64,000 nucleotides of DNA from Rossellomorea aquimaris (GCF_020171925.1 NZ_JAIVAR010000002.1:124001-188000); one strand, 5' to 3'. Positions 16,381 to 25,159 are shown, counted from the stretch's first letter. Notes: generated by a model from the letters alone, not told the origin. Program-made: numbers and translations.

Positions 16381-16485
16381 ATGAAACGTTTCATTGGAAG
16401 ACTGATCAAATGGGGACCGATCATTTACCCGATTTATAAAAAATTCCGGAATAAGCGTAGGTCGCGTAAGTCGATGACGTATTGA
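16381..16485 (+). CDS. Small cationic protein, 34 residues
   Basis: Begins MKRFIGRLIKWGPIIYPIYK and ends with a lysine/arginine-rich tail. An ideal ribosome site AAAGGAGG lies 9 bases before the ATG, a sigma-B-like promoter sits upstream and a strong terminator follows, so it is a genuine single-gene unit. A short hydrophobic, amphipathic N-terminus with a basic tail suggests a membrane-surface peptide. I do not recognise a named family. Confidence 0.75.
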   Translation: MKRFIGRLIKWGPIIYPIYKKFRNKRRSRKSMTY

Positions 16486-16522
16486 AAAATATTTACCAGT
16501 ACGAAAAATTACACATAAAAAG

Positions 16523-16558
16523 GAGTGGCGAATCGTATTGATTTGTCACTCTTTTTTT
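16523..16558 (+). terminator. Terminator of the 34-residue protein gene
   Basis: Arms GAGTGGCGAATC and GATTTGTCACTC (two G-U pairs) followed by seven T. Confidence 0.85.
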
Positions 16559-16559
16559 C

Positions 16560-17290
16560 TTGGGTTAACGGCCGCTTTTATCAAGATAGCTTCATCATTT
16601 GTAATGAACATTGCACCCTGAAACGCAGATGACGAGCCATTCTGTTTTTAGAATCTTGGAATACGAAATATTTTAAAGCACAAAAACGAAGAAACCGAGG
16701 GCAGTATGTTCGTTTTGGGATTTCCCAGTAATGTTGGAAGGATTGAGACGGCTTTCGTTCGGGGAACGGTAAGATTTTGAGGTGTGTGTGGCGTTCCTTT
16801 TGTCGAGATTGGGGGCGGAGGCAGGATCTGTGGTCCATTTTGGGGGAAGATGCTTCAATCGTGGGGATTATTGGACTTTAGATATGAAAAACATGCTTCA
16901 ATCGCGAGGATGATTAGCTTAAAATATGAAAAACGTGCTCCGATCACGAGGAAAATAAGCTCCACATACGAAAATATGTCCCGATCTCCGGTTTTATGCT
17001 CCAAATACGGGATATATGATCCAAATTTGAAATTTATGCTCCAATTCTCCGTTTTATGCTCCAAATCTCAAAAATATGCTCCAATTCCCGGATTTATGCT
17101 CTAACAAGAATCATTCTAATCTACTCTATTCTAATCTACTCCCATCATAGCCCATGCGCCAAGACACGCCATCAAAAGATCAGATCCAACCGGCCCAAAA
17201 CGAAAGCGTCTCAACGCATATCACCACAAAACCGGTACCGGCCCCTTCACCAGCACCGGTCCGCATCCCACTCTAAAGTTCACACCAAGC
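16560..17290. other. Gene-free region with a 20-bp phased repeat
   Basis: No credible gene. The centre is occupied by the ATGCTCCAA array. The right end (17120-17290) is C/A-rich on the plus strand with no recognisable feature. Confidence 0.6.
16850..17107. repeat. Imperfect 20-bp-pitch tandem array, core ATGCTCCAA
   Basis: About 13 units. From 16978 to 17098 the core G recurs at exactly 20 bp (16978, 16998, 17018, 17038, 17058, 17078, 17098). Upstream units at 16852, 16895, 16917, 16937 and 16959 are more diverged with 20-22 bp steps. The unit is TTTATGCTCCAA(A/T)T plus about 6 variable bases. Confidence 0.8.
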
Positions 17291-17323
17291 AAAAAAACTC
17301 CCCTGGACCCATCCAGGGGAGTT
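17291..17323 (-). terminator. Terminator of the GlsB-like gene
   Basis: Perfect 12-bp stem AACTCCCCTGGA / TCCAGGGGAGTT with a 4-nt loop; the minus strand continues into a U run. Confidence 0.9.
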
Positions 17324-17334
17324 TCAAATCTAAA

Positions 17335-17592
17335 TCAATGAGACGTTTTCCTCATGCTACGTAATAACAAGCTTAGTAGGAATACGAAGATGATGGCTCC
17401 GATCAGTGCGGGGATGATGGCCATTCCGGCAAGTGATGGGCCGAAGCTTCCGAGTAATTCGCCGCCGATCCAGGCTCCGATGATTCCGGCGATGATGTTT
17501 CCGATGACGCCGCCTGGTACGTCCTTACCTAGGATCAGTCCGGCCAGCCAGCCGATGATGCCTCCTACGATTAAATATAAGATGAATCCCAT
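17335..17592 (-). CDS. GlsB/YeaQ/YmgE family stress membrane protein
   Basis: 85 residues, three glycine-rich membrane segments, with the family signature GGIIGWLAGLILGKDVPGGVIGN (residues about 10-32; motif in two parts) and GIIGAWIGGELLG. The start at 17592 has GGAGG 9 bases upstream; a longer frame lacks a site. Relatives are small integral membrane proteins linked to general stress. A good sigma-B-type promoter precedes it, which agrees. Confidence 0.88.
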   Translation of the reverse strand: MGFILYLIVGGIIGWLAGLILGKDVPGGVIGNIIAGIIGAWIGGELLGSFGPSLAGMAIIPALIGAIIFVFLLSLLLRSMRKTSH

Positions 17593-17642
17593 GATTATTA
17601 CCTCCAAGTTTTGTTTTTTTAATACTTGCTGATGGTTATTCT

Positions 17643-17668
17643 TTTCCCGTTCCATCAACAGTTAAAAC
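17643..17668 (-). promoter_or_regulatory. Candidate sigma-B promoter of the GlsB-like gene
   Basis: On the minus strand GTTTTA-14-GGGAAA, within the sigma-B consensus. It lies about 50 bases upstream of the start. Confidence 0.65.
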
Positions 17669-17669
17669 C

Positions 17670-19145
17670 TTAATAAGTGGTGACTTGGAAGATTTTTTGT
17701 AGGATGTACATGATGTATTTAAATGCAGGGAGCTTGTCCTGGTATTCTTTATAGGCGACCGTATAGGTGCCGTCTTTGTTTTCCCAGATCCGTTTGAAAT
17801 ACTGGTCGACGGAAGTGACGAGATTACTATTGTTGGATGAAGCGAGCTCGATGGCTTCCTCAAGGTTGTAGTCGTCAAGGTTCCTCGATGTGTAGTTGGT
17901 GGATCCGCCGATGATGGTGGATTCCTTCTTGCCTTTTACATAGATGAATTTGGTGTGAAATTGTTCTTTGTTCGTGTCATACCAACGGATCGTGATGTGC
18001 TCGTGATTGAGATTATGAAGCTCTGAGGCGATCGGCAGGTTGGGCAGGCCGATCTTCTCCTGACCGAAGGCGTTTTGGTTCGGATCCAGGATGAGGCGGA
18101 CATCGACGCCGCGGTCGGCTGCATCCTCGATGGCATCGATGATATCGCGGTCAGCGAGGTAGAACATCCCGATCCAGATTTCATCGCCTTTCTGCGCATT
18201 GTCCATGGCCGTTACGACGTGATCCTGGACTTTGCTTTCCGTCAGGATCCGTGCGTTCACACTTTCTCCTTGCCCTTTGCCCGCAGGTTTGATCCACTCA
18301 GACAATTCCCTGTCCGTAGGGAATGCCTTCTCGCTTCCACCGGAAAAAGCCGCCACTGCCCTTTCTGCCTTCACCATGTCCTTCAGGATGTCCCCCTTTA
18401 CCTTGAAGCCGATATTGGAGTGGAATCCGCTCGCATCATGGGGATTGGCTGACAGGACAAGTCCTTCATCCTCCGAGATGACGATTTTCCTGTGGTTCGC
18501 CTTGATATTCAGGAGCTTCAGGTATGAGCGGGCCGTCACGTCGGGAGCGGACTTTGCCATCGGGTTGGGGAGCCAGCCTTTCCCTTCCTGCCCGAACCAG
18601 CCAAGCGCAGCACGCCATATGCCGGAATATATGAGGTTCGGGTCGCGGAGCCGGTTTAGGTCCGTATAGATGACTTCCGCACCCAAGTCCTCGAGCGGGT
18701 CGATCTGACGGGCGATATGGGAGCGATAGGTCGTATTGACTTGGTCGGTGATGAAGACGACCTTCAAGTCGGGCTTTTTCTTCATCTGCTCCTGTATTTT
18801 CCTAGATAAGGTTTCGCTGATTTTAGGATAAGATCGTTTGCCGTCTGTGTACCCGTTCACGAGAAACAGGTCGAGTACGAGGAAATCGTCTGCTTCCTCG
18901 ATTGTCTTGTATACTTCATCAAAAATGGATTGATCATATACTTCCTTTCCGTGTTGGTCGTATGTTAGGTCATAGAGGAATTCTACATCCTTGTCGGAAA
19001 GGGTGAACGTGTCCCCTTCATGGGAAATCCCTGGAGGAAGGGGCTTCACCCGATGATAGAGCATGATCCCGGACAGGATCAGGATGACTGCGCCTCCGAT
19101 CCACCAGTGTTTCTTCTGATACCACTTTTTCTTTTGCTTTTCCAA
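17670..19145 (-). CDS. Phospholipase D-like protein, membrane-anchored
   Basis: 491 residues from the TTG at 19145, chosen because AGGGGA lies about 8 bases upstream; an ATG further out has no site. A single transmembrane segment (WWIGGAVILILSGIMLY) follows a lysine-rich N-terminus, then two PLD domains outside or inside the membrane. HKD motif 1 reads NHRKIVISED; motif 2 reads FHTKFIYVKGK, where the aspartate expected 5 residues after the lysine is replaced by lysine. Both are followed by the usual G-G/S-x-N segment (SANPHDAS, GGSTNYTS). The family includes cardiolipin synthases and nucleases; this one is not typical of Cls. Confidence 0.78.
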   Translation of the reverse strand: MEKQKKKWYQKKHWWIGGAVILILSGIMLYHRVKPLPPGISHEGDTFTLSDKDVEFLYDLTYDQHGKEVYDQSIFDEVYKTIEEADDFLVLDLFLVNGYTDGKRSYPKISETLSRKIQEQMKKKPDLKVVFITDQVNTTYRSHIARQIDPLEDLGAEVIYTDLNRLRDPNLIYSGIWRAALGWFGQEGKGWLPNPMAKSAPDVTARSYLKLLNIKANHRKIVISEDEGLVLSANPHDASGFHSNIGFKVKGDILKDMVKAERAVAAFSGGSEKAFPTDRELSEWIKPAGKGQGESVNARILTESKVQDHVVTAMDNAQKGDEIWIGMFYLADRDIIDAIEDAADRGVDVRLILDPNQNAFGQEKIGLPNLPIASELHNLNHEHITIRWYDTNKEQFHTKFIYVKGKKESTIIGGSTNYTSRNLDDYNLEEAIELASSNNSNLVTSVDQYFKRIWENKDGTYTVAYKEYQDKLPAFKYIMYILQKIFQVTTY

Positions 19146-19373
19146 TTTTATTCCCCTGTTCTTTGTTTGTTTTTTCTTACTATACCCTCTCAGGTGGTGG
19201 AAGAATCCTTTGTTGGGTAGATGCTGGAAAGAATTTTTTGTGCACGGTGTTTTGTTTCCAAACATACATGGACTATCATAAGGGTAAGAGAATCAAGAAA
19301 AGCTCCGTTCCGGTTAAGGAGCACCATTTTTGCGAAAAATTCTATAGAAAACAAAAGCAGGAGGTTATAAGAC

Positions 19374-20036
19374 ATGCCAAAGATCAAAGCGTTTATTTTC
19401 GATGCGTATGGGACATTATTCGATGTACATTCGGTGATGGAGAAGTGCAACGAGCTGTTTCCCGGAAAGGGCGAGAGCATCAGTGGGATTTGGAGGCAGA
19501 AGCAGCTGGAGTACAGCTTTCTGCGTCAGCTGATGGGCAGGTATACGACGTTCAGAGAGATCACGAAGGATGCCCTCCGTTATGCGTGCAAGGAGGCTGG
19601 GGCGGAGCTTTCCCGGGATGCGGAGGAAGAATTGATGGCTTCTTACTTGAAGCTCAAGCATTACGATGAGACGGAGGAAGTCCTTGAGAAGCTGAAGTCC
19701 CATCAGACAGCGATTTTCTCCAATGGATCATTCGATATGCTGTCACCGCTTGTGGAGCAGTCGCCGTTCGCTTCCTTGCTCGATGAGGTCTTATCGGTCG
19801 ATGAAATCAAGCAGTTCAAGCCGACTCCGATGTCGTACCAGCTTGTCCTCGATAAGCTCGGTGTCAGAAGGGAAGAAGTGTTATTCATGTCCTCGAATAC
19901 ATGGGATATTGCCGGTGCGTCGAGTTTTGGATTCCATACTGCCTGGATCAACCGGAAAGGTGTGACGATGGATGAACTCGGGGTGGAGCCTGACTATGAA
20001 TACCGTGATTTACGGGGCATCCTTGAGCACGCATGA
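19374..20036 (+). CDS. Haloacid dehalogenase type II (HAD superfamily)
   Basis: 220 residues. HAD motif I is FIFDAYGTLFD (nucleophile Asp 10), motif II is AIFSNGS, motif III K at KPTP, and motif IV is FMSSNTWDIAGA. The S-N-x-W-D form of motif IV and the DAYGTL motif are typical of (S)-2-haloacid dehalogenases, which hydrolyse 2-haloalkanoic acids to hydroxyacids. A chromosomal copy could also have another small-acid substrate. AGGAGG lies 9 bases before the ATG. Confidence 0.85.
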   Translation: MPKIKAFIFDAYGTLFDVHSVMEKCNELFPGKGESISGIWRQKQLEYSFLRQLMGRYTTFREITKDALRYACKEAGAELSRDAEEELMASYLKLKHYDETEEVLEKLKSHQTAIFSNGSFDMLSPLVEQSPFASLLDEVLSVDEIKQFKPTPMSYQLVLDKLGVRREEVLFMSSNTWDIAGASSFGFHTAWINRKGVTMDELGVEPDYEYRDLRGILEHA

Positions 20037-20163
20037 TCAACGGATCACTCACATTTCAGTCATGATTTTTAATAAAGTTTAACAAACTCCTCACAGGGAA
20101 ATCAGGCCGACTCGGCGAACAATGAACAGGAGAGAAAAAACGGTGAGAAGGAGCGGTGTTGGA

Positions 20164-20493
20164 ATGATGCCTCAACATGTAAAAGTCAAGGGAGTGGACG
20201 TGGACACTCATACGAGGTGCCGTCATTATCATAGTGAGATAGATATCATTGCGATCAAATTCAAATGCTGCGATACCTATTATCCGTGCCATCTGTGTCA
20301 TGAGGAGACGGCGGATCATGAAGCGATACGGTGGTCCAGGGAGGAATGGCATACGCCTGCTGTCCTGTGCGGTGGATGCGGCCATGAATTGACGATCCTT
20401 CAATACATGAACTGCCAATCGGTCTGCCCAGAGTGTCAGGCATCCTTCAACCCAGGGTGTCAGCTTCATTATCACCTGTATTTCGAAGGGTGA
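20164..20493 (+). CDS. CHY zinc finger protein
   Basis: 109 residues from the ATG at 20164 (AAGGAG 10 bases ahead; other starts at 20122 or 20143 are possible). It carries the CHY-type finger: C-R-H-Y-H, CCDTYYPCHLCHEE, LCGGCGHELT and CPECQASFNPGC, with some 12 Cys/His ligands for several zinc ions. Bacterial stand-alone CHY proteins are related to Hot13, which affects zinc or redox state of intermembrane proteins in mitochondria. The bacterial role is not known. Confidence 0.82.
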   Translation: MMPQHVKVKGVDVDTHTRCRHYHSEIDIIAIKFKCCDTYYPCHLCHEETADHEAIRWSREEWHTPAVLCGGCGHELTILQYMNCQSVCPECQASFNPGCQLHYHLYFEG

Positions 20494-20497
20494 GGAC

Positions 20498-20513
20498 TGT
20501 TCCACGTGAAACG
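20498..20513. promoter_or_regulatory. parS-like site, two mismatches
   Basis: TGTTCCACGTGAAACG against the parS consensus TGTTTCACGTGAAACA: mismatches at positions 5 and 16. It sits between the CHY gene and msrAB. ParB binding would be weak if it happens at all. Confidence 0.35.
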
Positions 20514-20526
20514 AAGGAGGGATAGG

Positions 20527-21480
20527 ATGAAAGAGGAGACAGCGACGTTTGCAGGGGGATGCTTCTGGTGCATGGTTGAACCGTTTGACGAGCAGGAAGG
20601 CATCCTCGAGATCACTTCCGGCTATACAGGCGGGGAGACGGAAGATCCGAGCTATAAAGACGTCATATCTGGCGATACGGGTCATGTCGAAGCCGTCCGG
20701 ATTACATTCGATCCCCAACGATTCCCTTATAAGAAGCTTGTGGACCTGTTCTGGCAGAACATCGACCCGACGGATGATGGTGGACAGTTCAAGGATCGCG
20801 GTGATTCCTACAAGACAGTGATCTTTTATCATAATGAGTCGCAAAGGAACGTGGCAGAGGATTCGAAGGGAGAGCTTGAAGCGAGCGGGAAATTCAAGGA
20901 CCCGATCGTGACGGAGATCCTTCCGGCACAGCCATTCTATGAAGCGGAGGACTATCACCAGGATTTCTATAAGAAGAATGCCTTCCGCTATGCGCTATAT
21001 AAGAGGGGATCCGGGAGGGAAGAGTTCAAGCGGACTCATTGGCCGAAGGATCGGTCTCATTTGCGCGTATTGCTGACCGATATGCAGTATTTTGTTACGC
21101 AGGAAAATGGGACCGAGCCCCCTTATGAAAATGAATACTGGGATAACACCAAGGAAGGTTTATATGTTGATGTGGTGAGCGGGGAGCCGCTGTTCACGTC
21201 GAAGGATCAATACGACAGCGGGTGTGGATGGCCGAGCTTCACGAAGCCGGTGATGGATGCGAGCGTGAAGGAGCGATATGACCTTTCGCATAAGTCGACG
21301 CGCGTCGAAGTGAGAAGCAGGGAAGGCGATTCGCATCTCGGTCATGTGTTCACGGACGGGCCGGGTCCGAAGGGTCTCAGGTATTGCATCAACTCCGCAG
21401 CCCTCCGGTTCATCCCGAAGGAACGCCTTGAAGCGGAAGGATATGGTGACTTCCTCATGTTGTTTCACGGAAGTAAATAA
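20527..21480 (+). CDS. msrAB: Bifunctional methionine sulfoxide reductase MsrA-MsrB
   Basis: 317 residues. The N-terminal MsrA domain has the active-site motif GGCFWCM (Cys 12), reducing methionine-S-sulfoxide. The MsrB domain begins near residue 170 and has [20 protein letters not shown] and [11 protein letters not shown], whose Cys reduces the R-sulfoxide. MsrB lacks the paired CxxC zinc ligands, as in other Bacilli fusions. The start at 20527 follows GGAGGGATAGG. Cytosolic repair of oxidised protein. Confidence 0.92.
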   Translation: MKEETATFAGGCFWCMVEPFDEQEGILEITSGYTGGETEDPSYKDVISGDTGHVEAVRITFDPQRFPYKKLVDLFWQNIDPTDDGGQFKDRGDSYKTVIFYHNESQRNVAEDSKGELEASGKFKDPIVTEILPAQPFYEAEDYHQDFYKKNAFRYALYKRGSGREEFKRTHWPKDRSHLRVLLTDMQYFVTQENGTEPPYENEYWDNTKEGLYVDVVSGEPLFTSKDQYDSGCGWPSFTKPVMDASVKERYDLSHKSTRVEVRSREGDSHLGHVFTDGPGPKGLRYCINSAALRFIPKERLEAEGYGDFLMLFHGSK

Positions 21481-21533
21481 ACGTAAAAAACGTGGTCGCA
21501 ACCGATATGGCGAGCACGTTTTTTTTCTATGGA

Positions 21534-22055
21534 TCACGATACGTTTTCTTCGACTTTTTCAAACAGATCCTGAATTCCCTGGCACCGCTTGATGGACGTG
21601 ATGGTCCCCTGGTGAAGGCCTTCATGCCAATTGACGAATGCGAAGACATCCCCGAGGGTCGTCAAGGTGACCACTCCAAGGTTGAATGGCTTTTCCCCCT
21701 CTTCGTCAAGGCGACCTGAAAATACGTTCTCGATCCGTTTCGGTTGCTCTTCAAGCAATTCCCGTAGTTCTGACAGTGAAGGCGGAGTCAGCTGCTCTTC
21801 TTTCCAGGTGAGTGGGCTCGTCCCGTAGCCGAACAGCTTGCCATAGTGATCGGGGAGTGCTTTCTTTTCTTGTTCCCCTAAAAATGAATACAGGAGATTT
21901 TCGTGTGAAAAAAGGATGTGACCGAGGTTCCAGCGAATCGAGTTGCGGAATCCATCTGGCATGTCGTCCGCTTTTTCTTCGGTTGTTGCATCCAACAGGG
22001 CCAAGGTGCGCATCCGGATGAATGACAATTGTTGAAACAGTACGTTTTCTTGCAT
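21534..22055 (-). CDS. DinB-like four-helix metal-binding protein
   Basis: 173 residues, DinB/YfiT superfamily. Metal-ligand histidines appear in RWNLGHILFSHENLL (about residue 45) and near the C-terminus in NWHEGLHQGTI, the usual H...H-x-x-x-H set. Such proteins are thiol-transferase or unknown enzymes; many are stress-induced. The ATG at 22055 has GGGGGT 8 bases upstream. The enzyme activity cannot be told from sequence. Confidence 0.8.
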   Translation of the reverse strand: MQENVLFQQLSFIRMRTLALLDATTEEKADDMPDGFRNSIRWNLGHILFSHENLLYSFLGEQEKKALPDHYGKLFGYGTSPLTWKEEQLTPPSLSELRELLEEQPKRIENVFSGRLDEEGEKPFNLGVVTLTTLGDVFAFVNWHEGLHQGTITSIKRCQGIQDLFEKVEENVS

Positions 22056-22120
22056 GAATCCATACCCCCTATAAAGAATCTCATTCCTTGTATTCGATAG
22101 AAGGGGGGCTCTTTCCTTCA

Positions 22121-22153
22121 AAAAAAGAACCCCTGAACATTCAAGGGTTCTTT
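22121..22153 (-). terminator. Terminator of the 44-residue gene
   Basis: Stem AAAGAACCCCTGAA / TTCAAGGGTTCTTT with one mismatch; U run on the minus strand. Confidence 0.8.
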
Positions 22154-22163
22154 GTGTAAGAGT

Positions 22164-22298
22164 TTAGTCTTGAGGACGGTTCTTCTGAGGTTTTGCGTCT
22201 CCGGTTGTGAATTCCACCAACTCGGAGCTTGTACGATTCCCTCTTTTGGCGTTGGTGTTCGCCTGTGCGTTATGGTTACCCTGTTTTTTACGGCCCAT
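22164..22298 (-). CDS. Small hydrophilic protein, 44 residues
   Basis: Starts MGRKKQGNHNAQANTNAKRG and ends KPQKNRPQD. It has GGAGGGG 6 bases before the ATG and its own terminator. The N/K/Q-rich, tryptophan- and cysteine-free composition is like minor small acid-soluble spore proteins, but I do not recognise a named Ssp, so that is only a suggestion. Confidence 0.65.
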   Translation of the reverse strand: MGRKKQGNHNAQANTNAKRGNRTSSELVEFTTGDAKPQKNRPQD

Positions 22299-22446
22299 GC
22301 TTTCCCCTCCTAAGTGAATACTCTTGCCTTTATAGTGTGGGGACTTTCATGATGAAGTATTCCTTCATTTCTTTGCCAGGGAACCGCCAAAACATGACAT
22401 ATTCCGTGAGAATCCGCGATATTTCCCGGGCTATATTGTTGATTTG

Positions 22447-23985
22447 CTACTCCTTGGCATCGACCGTGCTGAGAGGCTTTTTGGCGGGTCCTTCAATCAC
22501 GGACCCGTCGGTTGCGAACCTGGAGCCATGGCAAGGACAATCCCACGTCCGGTCGCCGTGGTTCCAGGCGCATTCACACCCTAAGTGGGTGCAGGTCGTA
22601 TCGACGATGGACAGCTTTCCGTTTTCATCCCGATATCCCCCGCATCGCTTGCCGTTCACCAGGATGACGGCCCCTTCGCCTTTCTTCAGATCTTCTGCTC
22701 TCTTCGTCGGCATATCGAGCTTTCCTTTTATGAGCTGTGCGGCAACATTGGCATTTTCCTTCGCCAGGTGCTTGATGCCCGGGTCTGCCTTGAAGCGTGA
22801 TGGCTTGAAGAGGTCCCTATAGAGATTGTGATTGCCGAGTATATGGTCTGACAGGATCTGACCAGCAAGTGTCCCGAGCGTCATCCCCCATTTCCTGAAC
22901 CCCGTGGCAACAAGGATGGAAGGGTGTTTCTCGGTCAGGGGTCCGATGTATGGGATTTTATCGATTGTGATGAGGTCCTGTGCGGACCAGTGATGCTTGA
23001 TTTCGTCGATTCCGAACACATCATTCCCAAAGTCTTCGAGCGCTCGGTAATGGTTCATCGTATCCGTTCCCTGCCCTGTTTTATGGTTGTCGCCCCCGAT
23101 CAGAACCAATTCCTCCCCGTCAGCACCGAACGTTGATCGGAGGGATCGCGTCGGGTCTTCGGCACTCAGATACATCCCCCCAGGGAACGTCTTTCTGGTC
23201 TTCGCGGCGATCGTATAGGACCGGTCAGCCTTCATACGGGCAAAATAAACGCCCATCCCATCATAAAAAGGGAAGTGAGTCGCAATCACAACGTACTCAC
23301 TGTCCAGGTGATACCCATCTTCCGTCACAACCTGGGTCCTGTCGTTTTCATTGATGGTGGTGGCGAGCGTCCCTTCGAAAATTTGTCCGCCGTTATTGAT
23401 GATGCCATCGATCAATACCTTGAAGTATTTCAGGGGATGAAATTGCGCCTGCTTCTTCATTACGACGGCGTTCTTCACCGGGAGATCGATCGGCAGCGCT
23501 TCGACCAGTTCACTATCGATCCCGAGCTTTTGATAGGCTTCAAACTCTTTCTCGATTTTCTTTTTATACATGTCCGTAGTTGAATAGAGGTAGGCGTCCT
23601 GCACTTGATAGTCACAGTCGATTTGACCGGATTCGATCGTACCCTCCATGAAGGAGAGGGCTTTGCTGTTTCCTTCGAAGTAGCTCTTCGTGAATTCCTC
23701 TCCGAAATGATTGATCAGTTCATCGTAAATGAGGCCGTGCTGGGCCGTGATTTTAGCGGTTGTATGGCCCGTAGTCCCGTTCAGGAGCCGCCCGGCATCG
23801 ATCAGTGCCACCTTTTTTCCGCCCGTTGAAAGCAAATGGGCAGTCGTGATCCCGGCAATCCCGCCGCCCACGACGGTCACATCGGGTTTGATGTTCTCAG
23901 AGAGCTTCGGGAATGTGGGAAGCTGAACGGTTTCACGCCACAGGGGCTCGGGTGCTTGATTGAATGCTTGATGCTGAGTATCCAT
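22447..23985 (-). CDS. FAD-dependent oxidoreductase with C-terminal Rieske domain
   Basis: 512 residues. The N-terminal DAO-type FAD domain has VTVVGGGIAGITTAHLL (about 36-52) and ends in VATGFRKWGMTLG. The C-terminal Rieske domain has CTHLGC and CPCHGSRF, i.e. the two Cys and two His ligands for a [2Fe-2S] cluster. Relatives in Bacillus include YhfW. The substrate is unknown; a cytosolic electron-transfer or amine/thioredoxin-like oxidation role is proposed for relatives. The ATG at 23985 has AAGGAG 7 bases upstream. Confidence 0.85.
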   Translation of the reverse strand: MDTQHQAFNQAPEPLWRETVQLPTFPKLSENIKPDVTVVGGGIAGITTAHLLSTGGKKVALIDAGRLLNGTTGHTTAKITAQHGLIYDELINHFGEEFTKSYFEGNSKALSFMEGTIESGQIDCDYQVQDAYLYSTTDMYKKKIEKEFEAYQKLGIDSELVEALPIDLPVKNAVVMKKQAQFHPLKYFKVLIDGIINNGGQIFEGTLATTINENDRTQVVTEDGYHLDSEYVVIATHFPFYDGMGVYFARMKADRSYTIAAKTRKTFPGGMYLSAEDPTRSLRSTFGADGEELVLIGGDNHKTGQGTDTMNHYRALEDFGNDVFGIDEIKHHWSAQDLITIDKIPYIGPLTEKHPSILVATGFRKWGMTLGTLAGQILSDHILGNHNLYRDLFKPSRFKADPGIKHLAKENANVAAQLIKGKLDMPTKRAEDLKKGEGAVILVNGKRCGGYRDENGKLSIVDTTCTHLGCECAWNHGDRTWDCPCHGSRFATDGSVIEGPAKKPLSTVDAKE

Positions 23986-24062
23986 GAATCTTCTCCTTTT
24001 CACTTCCTATTTCTTCATAATTTTTCCCAAAGGGAGAGAATTTAGCATGAAAATGGAAAAGA

Positions 24063-24100
24063 AACAAAAAAGAGATTACCCCAATCAGGGATAATCTCTT
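24063..24100 (-). terminator. Terminator of folD
   Basis: Arms AAGAGATTA / TAATCTCTT with a U run on the minus strand, 12 bases beyond the folD stop. Confidence 0.85.
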
Positions 24101-24112
24101 AGGTCCGTTCAG

Positions 24113-24967
24113 TTAAGCCTTTTGAAGAAGGCTGGCTGTTTTCTCTGCAGAATCGACCGTTTGCTTCAATAGCATGGAGATCGTGACAGGTCCGACCCCT
24201 CCAGGAACAGGTGTGATCGCTCCCGCTTTTTCGTAGCAGGATTCGTAATCGACATCGCCAACGTTCCCTTTATTATATCCGGCATCAAGGATGACGGCAC
24301 CTTCCTTCACCCAATCGCCCTGGATGAAGTTGGGCTTTCCTACTGCGGCCACTACGATATCGGCCTGCGATACGATTTCCGCAAGGTTCTCGGTGTATGA
24401 ATGACAGGTCGTGACGGTAGCATTGCGGTTCAACAGCATCATGGATACCGGCTTGCCGAGTATCGGGCTTCTGCCGATCACGACGGCATGCTTCCCTTCA
24501 ACGGATACATCGTAAAAATCAATGATACTCATGATGGCTGCAGGTGTACATGATGGATACTCCCCGAACCCGAAGGATGTCTGTCCGAAGCCAAGGCTCG
24601 TCACGCCATCGACGTCCTTATCGATGGCGATCGCTTCGAAGGCCGCGCGCTCGTCGATATGTTTAGGGACTGGGTGCTGAAGCAGGATGCCGTGTACATC
24701 CTCATCGTCATTCAATTCGTTCAGTACTTTCAGTAATTCGGTTGTAGTCGTTTCCTTTGGAAGGTGAATCCTGCGGGACTCCATCCCGATTTTCTGACAG
24801 GCATTCCCTTTCATTTTCACATACGTTTCCGATGAAGGGTCATCGCCGACAAGCACGGTGGCCAGGCATGGCGTGATCCCGTTTTCCTTTAGGGCAGATA
24901 CTCTCAACTTCAAACGATCCTTCACTTCTGTCGCTACTCTTTTTCCGTCTAGAATCAATGGTTCCAC
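24113..24967 (-). CDS. folD: Methylenetetrahydrofolate dehydrogenase/cyclohydrolase
   Basis: 284 residues from the GTG at 24967 (AGGAGGG 6 bases ahead). Conserved FolD elements are present: S-x-x-Y-V-K-M-K-x-x-A with the catalytic Lys (ETYVKMKGNACQ), GILLQHPVPKH, VDG and GRSPILGKPVSMML of the NADP site, plus ITPVPGGVGPVT. It interconverts methylene-THF and formyl-THF in the one-carbon pool for purine synthesis. A ZTP riboswitch in the leader fits, since ZTP rises when formyl-THF is short. Confidence 0.95.
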   Translation of the reverse strand: MEPLILDGKRVATEVKDRLKLRVSALKENGITPCLATVLVGDDPSSETYVKMKGNACQKIGMESRRIHLPKETTTTELLKVLNELNDDEDVHGILLQHPVPKHIDERAAFEAIAIDKDVDGVTSLGFGQTSFGFGEYPSCTPAAIMSIIDFYDVSVEGKHAVVIGRSPILGKPVSMMLLNRNATVTTCHSYTENLAEIVSQADIVVAAVGKPNFIQGDWVKEGAVILDAGYNKGNVGDVDYESCYEKAGAITPVPGGVGPVTISMLLKQTVDSAEKTASLLQKA

Positions 24968-25036
24968 TGCAATCCCTCCTGTAAATGGTAAAAGGCTGTT
25001 ATTCCCTGAAGTCAAACACTGATCGAAGAGCCTAAT

Positions 25037-25070
25037 AAAAAAGAGACAAGGGCATACGAAGACCCTTGCC
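25037..25070 (-). terminator. Riboswitch-controlled terminator upstream of folD
   Basis: On the minus strand GGGCAAGGG ... CCCTTG then CTCTTTTTT, immediately after the ZTP aptamer. It is the likely expression platform: ligand binding would favour read-through. Confidence 0.8.
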
Positions 25071-25072
25071 CC

Positions 25073-25159
25073 CTGCCCAGGCGAACGGCATAATGGCTGA
25101 TGCTAAATCGTAAGTCGCAGCTCCCTTGTGGTTACATCCACGTTTTCGCCAGTCACTGC
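25073..25159 (-). ncRNA. ZTP (pfl motif) riboswitch
   Basis: Read on the minus strand, the leader carries the conserved pfl-motif blocks: GTGACTGGCG near the 5' end, a hairpin closed by GTGG / CCAC, then GGGAGC, and the 3' block GCCG..CGCCTGGGCA. The 3' block pairs with the first to form the pseudoknotted aptamer that senses ZTP/ZMP. It lies about 105 bases upstream of folD, a known target of this class. Confidence 0.9.

Noticed and set aside
20056-20958. 300-residue frame antisense to the CHY gene and msrAB
   Set aside because: No ribosome site or family resemblance; it shadows two strongly supported genes.
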